5,046 bases of DNA from Bacteroidales bacterium (GTDB lineage Bacteria; Bacteroidota; Bacteroidia; Bacteroidales; JALTDM01): the NCBI GenBank assembly GCA_027073875.1, contig JALTEO010000422.1:1-5046 (forward strand), in the 5' to 3' direction. A program made the translations under genes and the position numbers. The notes beneath the pieces are model-generated. The model saw nothing but the letters and a program-made list of their open reading frames with translations. It was not told the DNA's origin and made no database searches. Positions 1 to 5,046 of the stretch are shown here, one piece after another; position 1 is the stretch's first letter, and each line of letters opens with the position of its first letter.

Positions 1-54
1 ACATTGTGCTTTGAAATTAAGGAAACTACTCATCTAATAAAGAACTGATTTTTA

Positions 55-1485
55 ATGGTAAAGGATTTTATTGACAAATTTTGGGGGGAATGTCTGACAA
101 TAATTCGAGATAATATTCCGTTGGATAGCTTCAAAACATGGTTTGAGCCGATTAAACCCCTGAAGTTTGAAGACCAAGTTTTAACATTACAGTTACCAAG
201 TCTTTTTTTCTACGAGTTTTTGGAAGAAAACTATGCCGATTTAATTAAAAAAACTTTGAAAAAAGTTGTAGGAGAAGAAGTAAGGTTGGAATATAAGGTG
301 ATGGTAGAAAACAATAGCTATGTTAATGGCGGTTACACTGTTAAAATTCCACACCGCGATACTAATATCCCTAAGAATGCACCCGTATCGGTTCCGATGA
401 AAGATGGTGATTCGCAAATTAAAAATCCATTTATTATTCCCGGTATTCAAAAAGTTGAAATTGACTCACAATTAAATCCTGATTATTCATTTGAAAATTT
501 TATTGAAGGTAAATGTAATCGGCTTGCCCGCTCGGCAGGATTTGCTGTAGCTGAAAAACCGGGGAAGACATCCTTTAATCCGTTATTTATCTTTGGTGAT
601 TCGGGACTTGGTAAAACACATCTTGCTCAAGCGATAGGTATAGAAGTTAAACGCAAATCTCCTGAGTTGATTGTTCTTTATGTTCAAGCAAGTAAATTTC
701 AAACACAATATACTGAATCAGTTAGAAATAACAACCGGAACGATTTTTTACATTTCTATCAAATGATAGATGTGTTGATTATTGATGATGTCCATGATTG
801 GATTGGAAAAGAAGGCACACAGGAAGTTTTCTTCAATATTTTTAACCAACTGCACCAAGCAAGAAAACAAATTATTCTAACCTCCGATAAATCTCCTTCG
901 GAATTGAAAGGAATGGAAGACCGCTTGATTTCGCGTTTTAAATGGGGATTGCCTGTTGACTTACAAGGTCCTGATTTTGAGACACGGAAAGCCATCTTGA
1001 AACACAAAAATTATTTGAATGGCGTTGAAATGTCCGATGAGGTTGTTGAATATATTGCTTCGCATATTACGACAAACATTCGTGAACTGGAAGGAACGCT
1101 GAATACCCTTCATGCACAATCTATCCTAAACAAAAAAGATATTACCATCGATTTGGTTAAACAGATGGTAGATAAACTGGTTAAAAATACCCGGAAAGAA
1201 ATATCAATTGATTATATCCAAAAAGTAGTGTGCGACTATTTTGGCATGCCCGTTGGATTAATTGCCTCCAAAACCAGAAAACGGGAGATTGTTCAGGCAC
1301 GGCAAATTGCCATGTACTTTGCAAAACTAATGACCAAATCATCATTGTCAACCATTGGATCACGGATAGGAAGCAAAGACCATGCAACGGTATTACACGC
1401 CTGTAAAACAGTTAATAATCTGATAGACACAGATAAACGATTCAAAGGATTCATTGTGGACATAGAGAAAAAACTGAAGAGCTAA
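55..1485 (+). CDS. dnaA: Chromosomal replication initiator protein DnaA
   Basis: This is the AAA+ initiator that binds DnaA boxes, melts the origin and helps load the replicative helicase. The 476-aa protein has all four domains. Domain I is residues 1-85 (start MVKDFIDKFWGECL, with TWFEPI at 28-33), followed by a poorly conserved linker to about 140. The AAA+ core carries Walker A GDSGLGKTH (181-189), Walker B LIIDD (241-245), sensor 1 ILTSD (274-278), the box VII arginine finger in SRFKWG (R294) and sensor 2 in NIRELEG (R343). Domain IV (about 381-476) ends with the DNA-binding signature, including KDHATVLHA (441-449). Every key residue is present. The start is the first residue of a normal domain I, preceded by A/T-rich sequence without a Shine-Dalgarno motif. 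Only 54 bases lie upstream, with no DnaA boxes and no clear promoter. No dnaN or recF follows; the gene ends at its own terminator and appears monocistronic at its 3' side. Confidence 0.98.
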   Translation: MVKDFIDKFWGECLTIIRDNIPLDSFKTWFEPIKPLKFEDQVLTLQLPSLFFYEFLEENYADLIKKTLKKVVGEEVRLEYKVMVENNSYVNGGYTVKIPHRDTNIPKNAPVSVPMKDGDSQIKNPFIIPGIQKVEIDSQLNPDYSFENFIEGKCNRLARSAGFAVAEKPGKTSFNPLFIFGDSGLGKTHLAQAIGIEVKRKSPELIVLYVQASKFQTQYTESVRNNNRNDFLHFYQMIDVLIIDDVHDWIGKEGTQEVFFNIFNQLHQARKQIILTSDKSPSELKGMEDRLISRFKWGLPVDLQGPDFETRKAILKHKNYLNGVEMSDEVVEYIASHITTNIRELEGTLNTLHAQSILNKKDITIDLVKQMVDKLVKNTRKEISIDYIQKVVCDYFGMPVGLIASKTRKREIVQARQIAMYFAKLMTKSSLSTIGSRIGSKDHATVLHACKTVNNLIDTDKRFKGFIVDIEKKLKS

Positions 1486-1507
1486 TGATAATTCAACAAA
1501 AATATTT

Positions 1508-1541
1508 AAGGGGGCGTAATCTTTACAGCCCCCTTTTTTTT
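1508..1541 (+). terminator. Intrinsic terminator of dnaA
   Basis: A perfect 8-bp stem AAGGGGGC (1508-1515) pairs with GCCCCCTT (1528-1535). It extends inward by GTAA (1516-1519) with TTAC (1523-1526), a TCT loop and one bulged A at 1527. A run of eight T residues (1534-1541) follows directly. It begins 23 bases after the dnaA stop codon, so it should end dnaA transcription and separate it from the transporter gene. Confidence 0.93.
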
Positions 1542-1551
1542 AAACATTTTA

Positions 1552-1816
1552 TGGGGAGTTTTAATAATTCCTTCGCATCAAGATTTTCAGAGTTTTTTTA
1601 TAGACAATGAATATTTTTGATGCACTATCGGGATAATACAAAAAAATATGAAGAAGTATATGGAAAACTCTGTAAACCCTATAGGAACAAATGTGATAAA
1701 CAATCTGACATCGTTAAAATTTTTCTCAATAGCTACGGCTATTCAAAAAAATTTATGCCTTGCATCTTATTCATCTCATTTGTTTCTTGAAAGAAAGGCA
1801 TTACTAAAACTCCCCA
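1552..1816. repeat. 265-bp fold-back segment with imperfect terminal inverted repeats
   Basis: This fills most of the 332-base gap between dnaA and the transporter gene. The ends TGGGGAGTTTTA (1552-1563) and TAAAACTCCCCA (1805-1816) are perfect inverted repeats. Pairing continues in register to 1583/1785, 26 of 32 positions in all. Looser complementarity reaches ATGAATA...GATGCA (1607-1624) against 1761-1774. Inside are a 9-bp inverted repeat (1588-1596 with 1664-1672) and a hairpin at 1717-1754. No target-site duplication is visible (left flank CATTTTA, right flank AATGATA). I recognise neither a transposase nor a known IS end. It could be a MITE-like non-autonomous element or a structured leader of the downstream gene; the sequence alone does not decide. 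Confidence 0.7.
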
Positions 1817-1821
1817 AATGA
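1648..1821 (+). CDS. Doubtful small ORF inside the fold-back segment, 57 aa
   Basis: An ATG at 1648 opens a 57-codon frame (start MKKYMENSVNPIGTN, end LLKLPK) that closes at TGA 1819-1821. It overlaps the transporter start codon in an ATGA arrangement, which is typical of translational coupling. The frame is open only from 1621, after an in-frame TGA at 1618-1620. I recognise no family. The protein is basic, with no clear signal peptide or membrane segment. It lies entirely within the inverted-repeat segment, so its codons also have to satisfy the palindrome, and a chance ORF of this length is plausible in AT-rich DNA. I list it because of the ATGA overlap, not because coding is demonstrated. 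Confidence 0.2.
   Translation: MKKYMENSVNPIGTNVINNLTSLKFFSIATAIQKNLCLASYSSHLFLERKALLKLPK
1717..1754 (+). other. Stable hairpin with a cUACGg tetraloop
   Basis: AAATTTTT (1717-1724) pairs with AAAAATTT (1747-1754). AATAGC (1728-1733) pairs in the same register with GCTATT (1738-1743) around the loop TACG (1734-1737), with a small internal loop between the two stems. As RNA the cap is C(UACG)G, a member of the UNCG class of unusually stable tetraloops. No U-tract follows, so it is not an intrinsic terminator. It sits within the fold-back segment and nests cleanly inside the outer inverted repeat. Confidence 0.55.
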
Positions 1822-2684
1822 TATTTCTGATTTTTAGCATACTTTCATCTACGGGGATATTCCTGATTTTTAAGTTGATTAACCTTAAAAAACTTCCCAT
1901 TTTTAATACGATTCTAATAAACTATTTTGTGGCAGCAATACTTGGTTTCACATTGAATCGTTCGTCGCAAACCATTGCCGGATTTTTTCATTCCAATGCC
2001 ATTTGGTTTTCGTTGATTATCGGGTTCTTATTTATTGTGATGTTCTTTGTTATAGGGTGGAGTTCGCAAAAGGCAGGCATTGCCGTAACTTCAGTAGCAG
2101 CTAAAATGAGTGTTGTGATGCCGATTTCTTTTTCTATCTTGTACTTTGGTGAAATTTTAACAGGAGCTAAATTTATTGGAATTGTCCTTGCCATTGCTGC
2201 TGTATTTTTTACTATTTACAAGAAGCCGGAAAAGAATAATGCTAAAAACTCATTTTTACCTGTTATTTTATTCTTCGGTATGGGACTGGTTGATATTTCG
2301 GTAAAATATGCTCAGGAGAAATTTGTAACTCCCGAAACAAACTCTTTTTTTACCGCCTTCCTTTTCTTGGTAAGTGCCATATTTGCAGTCATCTTTACTT
2401 TATTCAATAAAGATTCTGTGAAAGACTATCGCAACGGTTGGGTATGGATTTTCGGAATATTATTAGGACTTGTGAATTTCGGGACCATTTATTTTTTAAT
2501 TGCTACACTCAATAGTAATATCTTTCCCGGTGCCGTAGTTTTTGGCGTTAACAATACGGGAATTGTGCTTTTATCATTTTTGTTAGGGCTTTTATTCTTC
2601 AAAGAAAAATTACTGAAAATAAATATGGTAGGTATTGTATTGTCAATAGTAGCAATTTTTATGTTAACTTTCTTCAATGGATAA
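1818..2684 (+). CDS. EamA/DMT-superfamily membrane transporter
   Basis: This is a 288-aa inner-membrane protein of the drug/metabolite transporter type; the substrate cannot be inferred. About ten hydrophobic segments are visible, near residues 2-18, 29-47, 61-81, 86-108, 114-134, 146-163, 175-196, 208-230, 237-261 and 267-286. That fits two five-helix EamA repeats (1-134 and 146-286). The repeat hallmarks are the glutamate-containing turns YFGEILTG (109-116) and FFKEKLLK (260-267), each followed by a glycine-containing final helix. The length is normal for the family. ATG 1818 is the first possible start: an in-frame stop lies at 1788-1790 with no ATG between. The start codon comes two bases after the right end of the fold-back segment, so its leader, and possibly its promoter, lie within that segment. 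The last 8 bases overlap the next gene, suggesting coupled translation. Confidence 0.92.
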   Translation: MIFLIFSILSSTGIFLIFKLINLKKLPIFNTILINYFVAAILGFTLNRSSQTIAGFFHSNAIWFSLIIGFLFIVMFFVIGWSSQKAGIAVTSVAAKMSVVMPISFSILYFGEILTGAKFIGIVLAIAAVFFTIYKKPEKNNAKNSFLPVILFFGMGLVDISVKYAQEKFVTPETNSFFTAFLFLVSAIFAVIFTLFNKDSVKDYRNGWVWIFGILLGLVNFGTIYFLIATLNSNIFPGAVVFGVNNTGIVLLSFLLGLLFFKEKLLKINMVGIVLSIVAIFMLTFFNG

Positions 2685-3285
2685 GGATTTGAAATATAGG
2701 ACTATAGAAACTATGTCTGAGGGGCTGTACAAAGAAAAAGGTAGTAGATTTTTGTCTTTTGCTCATTTTGTTACTACCGAAGAAGAAGTAAAATCGGTTC
2801 TGGAAGATTATCGCTCAAAATTTTATGATGCACGACACCACTGCTATGCTTTTAGGGTAGGAATAACCAATATTTTGGAACGCAGCAACGATGATGGAGA
2901 ACCATCAGGAACAGCAGGAAAACCCATTTTAGGACAACTTCATTCCTTTGAACTAACTAATATCTTGGTGGTAGTAATCCGGTATTTTGGTGGCACTAAA
3001 TTAGGTGTTAGCGGTTTAATTAATGCTTATAAAACAGCCACACGAGAAGCACTTTTGAAGGCAACAATTGTGGAAAAGGAGGTGAGAAATAATTTTAAGA
3101 TTGTGTGCCATTATGATGAGATGGGTGCTGTAATGAGTTTCCTTAAGCAACAAAAAATTGATTACAAGGAGGTGGAAATGGCAGAAACCGTTTCGATGAA
3201 AATAGCTTTGAGATTCTCACAAACAAAGTCTGTCATTGATAAGTTGGAACAAATTTTTAGAACAATACAAGTTGAAAAAATATAA
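2677..3285 (+). CDS. yigZ: YigZ/IMPACT family protein (UPF0029 plus DUF1949)
   Basis: This is a 202-aa cytosolic protein of the conserved YigZ family, related to the N-terminal part of eukaryotic IMPACT. Its biochemical role in bacteria is not firmly established; links to translation or nucleic-acid binding come from structural resemblance. The UPF0029 domain spans about 16-128, with KEKGSRFLSFA (19-29), DARHHCYAFRVG (51-62), NDDGEPSGTAGKPIL (71-85) and the core VVVIRYFGGTKLGVSGLI (98-115). The C-terminal part (about 138-200) fits the small DUF1949 domain, so the protein is complete. The start ATG overlaps the last 8 bases of the transporter gene in another frame, and the short lead before SEGLYKEKGS is normal for the family, which supports this start. 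Only 35 bases without a terminator separate it from pyrB. Pairing with a transporter does not indicate a shared function. Confidence 0.94.
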   Translation: MDKDLKYRTIETMSEGLYKEKGSRFLSFAHFVTTEEEVKSVLEDYRSKFYDARHHCYAFRVGITNILERSNDDGEPSGTAGKPILGQLHSFELTNILVVVIRYFGGTKLGVSGLINAYKTATREALLKATIVEKEVRNNFKIVCHYDEMGAVMSFLKQQKIDYKEVEMAETVSMKIALRFSQTKSVIDKLEQIFRTIQVEKI

Positions 3286-3320
3286 ATAATTTTAATTAAT
3301 AATCCTAAAATAACACCGTA

Positions 3321-4244
3321 ATGGAAAAAAGTAATTTCTATCAACAAAGTCTGGTCTCAATTATGGATTACAGCAAAGAAGATTATTTGCGGATAATGGA
3401 GGTTGCTGCCGAGTTTGAGAAAACTCCTGTTCAGAATATTTTGCAGGGGAAAGTTATTTCTACACTTTTCTTTGAGCCGTCAACCCGTACACGGCTTAGC
3501 TTTGAGAGTGCTGTAAATAAATTAGGCGGACGCATTATCGGATTTACCGATGCCGGCTCGTCAAGTGTCAAAAAAGGGGAATCGCTAAAAGATACCATTT
3601 TGACCGTAGCCAATTATTCCGACCTGATTGTGATGCGACACCCTGTAGAGGGAAGCTCCCGTTACTCCAGCGAGGTTTCACCGGTTCCCATTGTTAACGC
3701 CGGTGACGGAGCCAATCAACACCCTACACAAACCCTCTTGGACTTGTATTCTATTTTAAAAACGCAAGGAACTCTGGAAAACTTACGCATTACGATGGTT
3801 GGCGACTTAAAATATGGTAGAACAGTGCATTCTCTTTTGATGGCATTGTCGTATTTTAATCCGGAATTTCACTTTGTGTCGCCCGAGTCGTTGAAGCTAC
3901 CCGATGAGTATAAATTGTTTTTAAAAGAAAAAAATATTCCTTTCGCAGAATATCAGGACATTTGCGACCCGATTAAGCAAACAGATATTTTGTATGCTAC
4001 GCGTATTCAACGCGAACGGTTTTCCGACCCGATGGAATACGAAAAAGTGAAAAATTCCTATGTGTTAAAAAATAAAATGTTGGAAAATACGAAACCTAAT
4101 ATGCGGGTGTTACATCCACTACCACGGGTCAATGAGATTGATACCGATGTAGATACTAATAGTAAAGCATATTATTTCCAGCAAGCATTGAACGGTGTAT
4201 ATGTCCGTCAAGCAATCATATCATTAATTTTAGGTCTAAAATAA
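3321..4244 (+). CDS. pyrB: Aspartate carbamoyltransferase catalytic chain
   Basis: PyrB condenses carbamoyl phosphate with L-aspartate to give N-carbamoyl-L-aspartate, the committed step of pyrimidine synthesis in the cytosol. The 307-aa length matches the E. coli catalytic chain. The carbamoyl-phosphate domain has FEPSTRTRLSFESA (51-64), the SSVKKGES loop (81-88) that reaches into the neighbouring subunit's active site, MRHP (105-108) and NQHPTQTLLDL (132-142) with H134 and Q137. The aspartate domain has GDLKYGRTVHSL (161-172, R167), YATRIQRERF (225-234, R228) and LHPLPR (264-269). All catalytic motifs are intact. Six bases separate its stop codon from pyrI, so the two chains are surely co-expressed. 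The 35-base gap before it is A/T-rich and holds no leader peptide or terminator hairpin, so E. coli-style pyrBI attenuation is not supported. Confidence 0.98.
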   Translation: MEKSNFYQQSLVSIMDYSKEDYLRIMEVAAEFEKTPVQNILQGKVISTLFFEPSTRTRLSFESAVNKLGGRIIGFTDAGSSSVKKGESLKDTILTVANYSDLIVMRHPVEGSSRYSSEVSPVPIVNAGDGANQHPTQTLLDLYSILKTQGTLENLRITMVGDLKYGRTVHSLLMALSYFNPEFHFVSPESLKLPDEYKLFLKEKNIPFAEYQDICDPIKQTDILYATRIQRERFSDPMEYEKVKNSYVLKNKMLENTKPNMRVLHPLPRVNEIDTDVDTNSKAYYFQQALNGVYVRQAIISLILGLK

Positions 4245-4250
4245 GATATT

Positions 4251-4709
4251 ATGAAAGAAACAAAAGAATTAAAAGTAAGTGCTCTGAGAAACGGGACGGT
4301 AATTGACCACATTCCTGCCGACAAATTATTTAAGGTCATTGATATTTTGGGGCTGGATAAGATTGAAACAACCATTACCTTTGGGACTAACTTGGAAAGT
4401 AAACGGTTAGGAAAAAAAGCGATTATCAAAGTTTCGGAAAAATATTTTCAGGATGGTGAAATCAACCGTATCGCTTTGATAGCACCCGATGCCAAACTAA
4501 ATATTATTAAGGATTATTCCGTGGTTGAGAAAAAAATTGTGGTCGTACCCGATAAAGTAGAAGGGATTGTTAAATGTGTGAATCCCAAATGTATAACCAA
4601 TGTTGAGCCGGTAACTACCAAATTTAAAATTATCACCAAAAAGCCCATTTCTTTAAAATGTCATTATTGCGAAAAAATTACCGATGAGGAACATATGGAG
4701 ATAATCTGA
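4251..4709 (+). CDS. pyrI: Aspartate carbamoyltransferase regulatory chain
   Basis: PyrI joins PyrB trimers into the allosteric ATCase holoenzyme and binds the nucleotide effectors (ATP, CTP and UTP in the E. coli enzyme). The 152-aa length fits the family. The N-terminal allosteric domain (about 8-97) keeps the nucleotide-site positions as in E. coli: VSALRNGTVIDHI (9-21, with D19 and H20), K56 and K60 in the KKAIIK segment, Y89 and K94. The C-terminal zinc domain has the four ligands C109, C114, C137 and C140 in CVNPKC and CHYC, so zinc binding and contact with PyrB should be intact. It begins 6 bases after the pyrB stop. No convincing intrinsic terminator follows directly; the nearest strong hairpin is the palindromic element beyond 4776. 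Confidence 0.97.
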   Translation: MKETKELKVSALRNGTVIDHIPADKLFKVIDILGLDKIETTITFGTNLESKRLGKKAIIKVSEKYFQDGEINRIALIAPDAKLNIIKDYSVVEKKIVVVPDKVEGIVKCVNPKCITNVEPVTTKFKIITKKPISLKCHYCEKITDEEHMEII

Positions 4710-4721
4710 TGTTTTTTCTTT

Positions 4722-4754
4722 ATTGATATTTTCTTAAAAAAAAGATTATTTTTG
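4722..4754 (+). promoter_or_regulatory. Possible Bacteroides-type promoter
   Basis: TATTTTTG (4747-4754) matches the -7 consensus TAnnTTTG. ATTG (4722-4725) matches three of four bases of the -33 consensus TTTG, with a 21-base spacer. Transcription would begin a few bases after 4754 and read through the palindromic element toward the ORF at 4945. The region is A/T-rich, so a chance match is quite possible. Confidence 0.35.
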
Positions 4755-4770
4755 TGGTAATGGATTTGAT

Positions 4771-4912
4771 ACAAAGAGACCTTTGAAAAAACTAAAAGAA
4801 ACTGTCATTCTGAGTATTGCGAAGAATCTCAGCATCCTAAATGGTAATCATTTACAGATTCTTCACTGCGTTCAGAATGACAAAATCAGAAGTTTTGCAA
4901 AGGACTCACAAA
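4771..4912. mobile_element. 132-bp MITE-like palindromic element with ACAAA target duplication
   Basis: The element (4776-4907) has terminal inverted repeats GAGACCTTTGAAAAAACT (4776-4793) and AGTTTTGCAAAGGACTC (4891-4907). They differ by two substitutions and one base of length. It is bordered on both sides by the direct repeat ACAAA (4771-4775 and 4908-4912), as expected for a target-site duplication. Inside lies a second, in-register palindrome (4803-4882). No ORF of note lies within, so mobilisation would need a transposase in trans. The flanks are A-rich, which weakens the 5-bp duplication somewhat, but the outer repeat and the duplication support each other. Confidence 0.7.
4803..4882. 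repeat. Nested TGTCATTCTGA palindromic repeat unit
   Basis: TGTCATTCTGA (4803-4813) and GAAGAATCT (4821-4829) pair in one register with AGATTCTTC (4856-4864) and TCAGAATGACA (4872-4882), leaving a 7-base variable segment on each side. A further hairpin sits at the tip: TAAATG (4838-4843) with CATTTA (4849-4854). From memory, the TGTCATTCTGA...GAAGAATCT combination recurs in intergenic spacers of many unrelated bacteria. Transcribed, it would form a long stem, but no T-tract follows, so a terminator role is uncertain. Confidence 0.85.
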
Positions 4913-4944
4913 AATGGGGTAAACAGCCAAAATGTTATACAAAA

Positions 4945-5046
4945 ATGAATTATAAATTAGTCCAAAAAAGATTTGGTGTAATGCCGATGCTACATGAAAA
5001 TAGTACAATTTATTGGACTATATTGAATGTGCAATCGGTATTACAG
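4945..5046 (+). CDS. Possible 5' end of an unidentified gene (runs off the window)
   Basis: An ATG at 4945 opens a frame of 34 codons that is still open at the window end. It starts MNYKLVQKRFG and continues through STIYWTILNVQSVLQ. The opening MNYKLVQK resembles the first strand of the HU-like DNA-binding proteins common in Bacteroidota, but the following residues do not clearly continue that likeness, so no function is assigned. A possible promoter lies about 190 bases upstream, with the palindromic element between. The frame also contains two inverted repeats, which is unusual for coding DNA and could mean that it is a chance ORF or a degraded gene. Confidence 0.3.
   Translation, partial: MNYKLVQKRFGVMPMLHENSTIYWTILNVQSVLQ
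4958..5045. repeat. Two interleaved inverted repeats at the window end
   Basis: The first repeat is TAGTCCAA (4958-4965) with TTGGACTA (5013-5020), perfect over 8 bp. The second is TGTAATGCCGAT (4977-4988) with ATCGGTATTACA (5034-5045). All 12 positions pair as RNA, one as G-U, and two more pair past a single bulge (GC 4989-4990 with GC 5031-5032). The arms alternate, so the stems either exclude each other or form a pseudoknot. The structure may extend beyond the window. Confidence 0.5.

Noticed and set aside
1..54. Possible origin of replication or promoter upstream of dnaA
   Set aside because: Only 54 bases are present. They contain no TTATNCACA-like box, no AT-rich repeat cluster and no convincing TAnnTTTG motif. 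The best near match anywhere in the window is a lone TTATACAAA near 4935.
759..1007. Minus-strand reading frames opposite dnaA, and similar ones opposite the other genes
   Set aside because: They lie entirely opposite well-supported conserved genes, have low-complexity or unrecognisable products and no independent support, so they are shadow frames.
1612..1619. TATTTTTG as a -7 promoter element for the transporter gene
   Set aside because: It matches TAnnTTTG, but no TTTG lies 19-21 bases upstream, and the site is about 200 bases before the start codon. In such A/T-rich sequence this is likely chance.
1552..1816. Remnant of a transposase gene in the dnaA-EamA gap
   Set aside because: I read the frames here for transposase motifs and saw none. 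The only sizeable frame (57 codons) shows no DDE-like or helix-turn-helix pattern.
3286..3320. pyrBI-type attenuator or promoter in the yigZ-pyrB gap
   Set aside because: The gap is 35 A/T-rich bases with no stem-loop, no leader ORF and no properly spaced promoter elements (the TAATTTTA at 3287-3294 lacks the final G and a correctly spaced -33 box).
4710..4754. Intrinsic terminator directly after pyrI
   Set aside because: There are T-runs and an A-run near AAAAAAAAGATTATTTTT, but the only possible stem is pure A/T and short, without the GC-rich hairpin seen after dnaA.
4771..5046. CRISPR array or tandem repeats in the terminal spacer
   Set aside because: The repeats are inverted, not direct. 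There are no regularly spaced repeat units and no cas-like gene in the window.

Overview
The window looks like an ordinary chromosomal piece of a low-GC Bacteroidota, most likely order Bacteroidales. The reasons are the DnaA protein (motif variants such as GDSGLGKTH and KDHATVLHA), translation starts preceded by A/T-rich sequence without Shine-Dalgarno motifs, and a possible promoter of the Bacteroides type (TTTG, 19-21 bases, TAnnTTTG). All five complete genes are on the + strand. The taxonomic call is inference from recalled family features; no search was run.

Layout. 55-1485 is a complete dnaA, closed by a strong intrinsic terminator at 1508-1541. 1552-1816 is a 265-bp fold-back segment: imperfect 32-bp inverted repeats at its ends (12 bp perfect at the tips), two internal hairpins, and a 57-codon ORF of doubtful status. 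Its right end lies two bases before the start codon of the next gene. 1818-4709 carries four closely packed genes: an EamA/DMT-type membrane transporter, a YigZ/IMPACT-family protein overlapping it by 8 bases, then pyrB and pyrI (catalytic and regulatory chains of aspartate carbamoyltransferase) after a 35-base gap with no terminator. Because no terminator is visible between 1818 and 4709, the four may share a transcript.

4710-5046 is mostly non-coding. It holds a possible promoter (4722-4754), a 132-bp palindromic MITE-like element (4776-4907) flanked by a 5-bp direct repeat ACAAA, and a segment with two interleaved inverted repeats. An ORF starting at 4945 runs off the window end, but its coding status is uncertain.

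Functionally, PyrB and PyrI together form the allosteric ATCase that starts pyrimidine synthesis after carbamoyl phosphate. DnaA is the replication initiator, but no DnaA-box cluster is visible, so an origin cannot be placed here. The transporter and the YigZ protein have no established link to either process. I found no convincing new multi-gene system. The parts most worth a second look are the two fold-back elements, above all the one abutting the transporter start codon, which could be either a mobile element or a cis-acting structured RNA.
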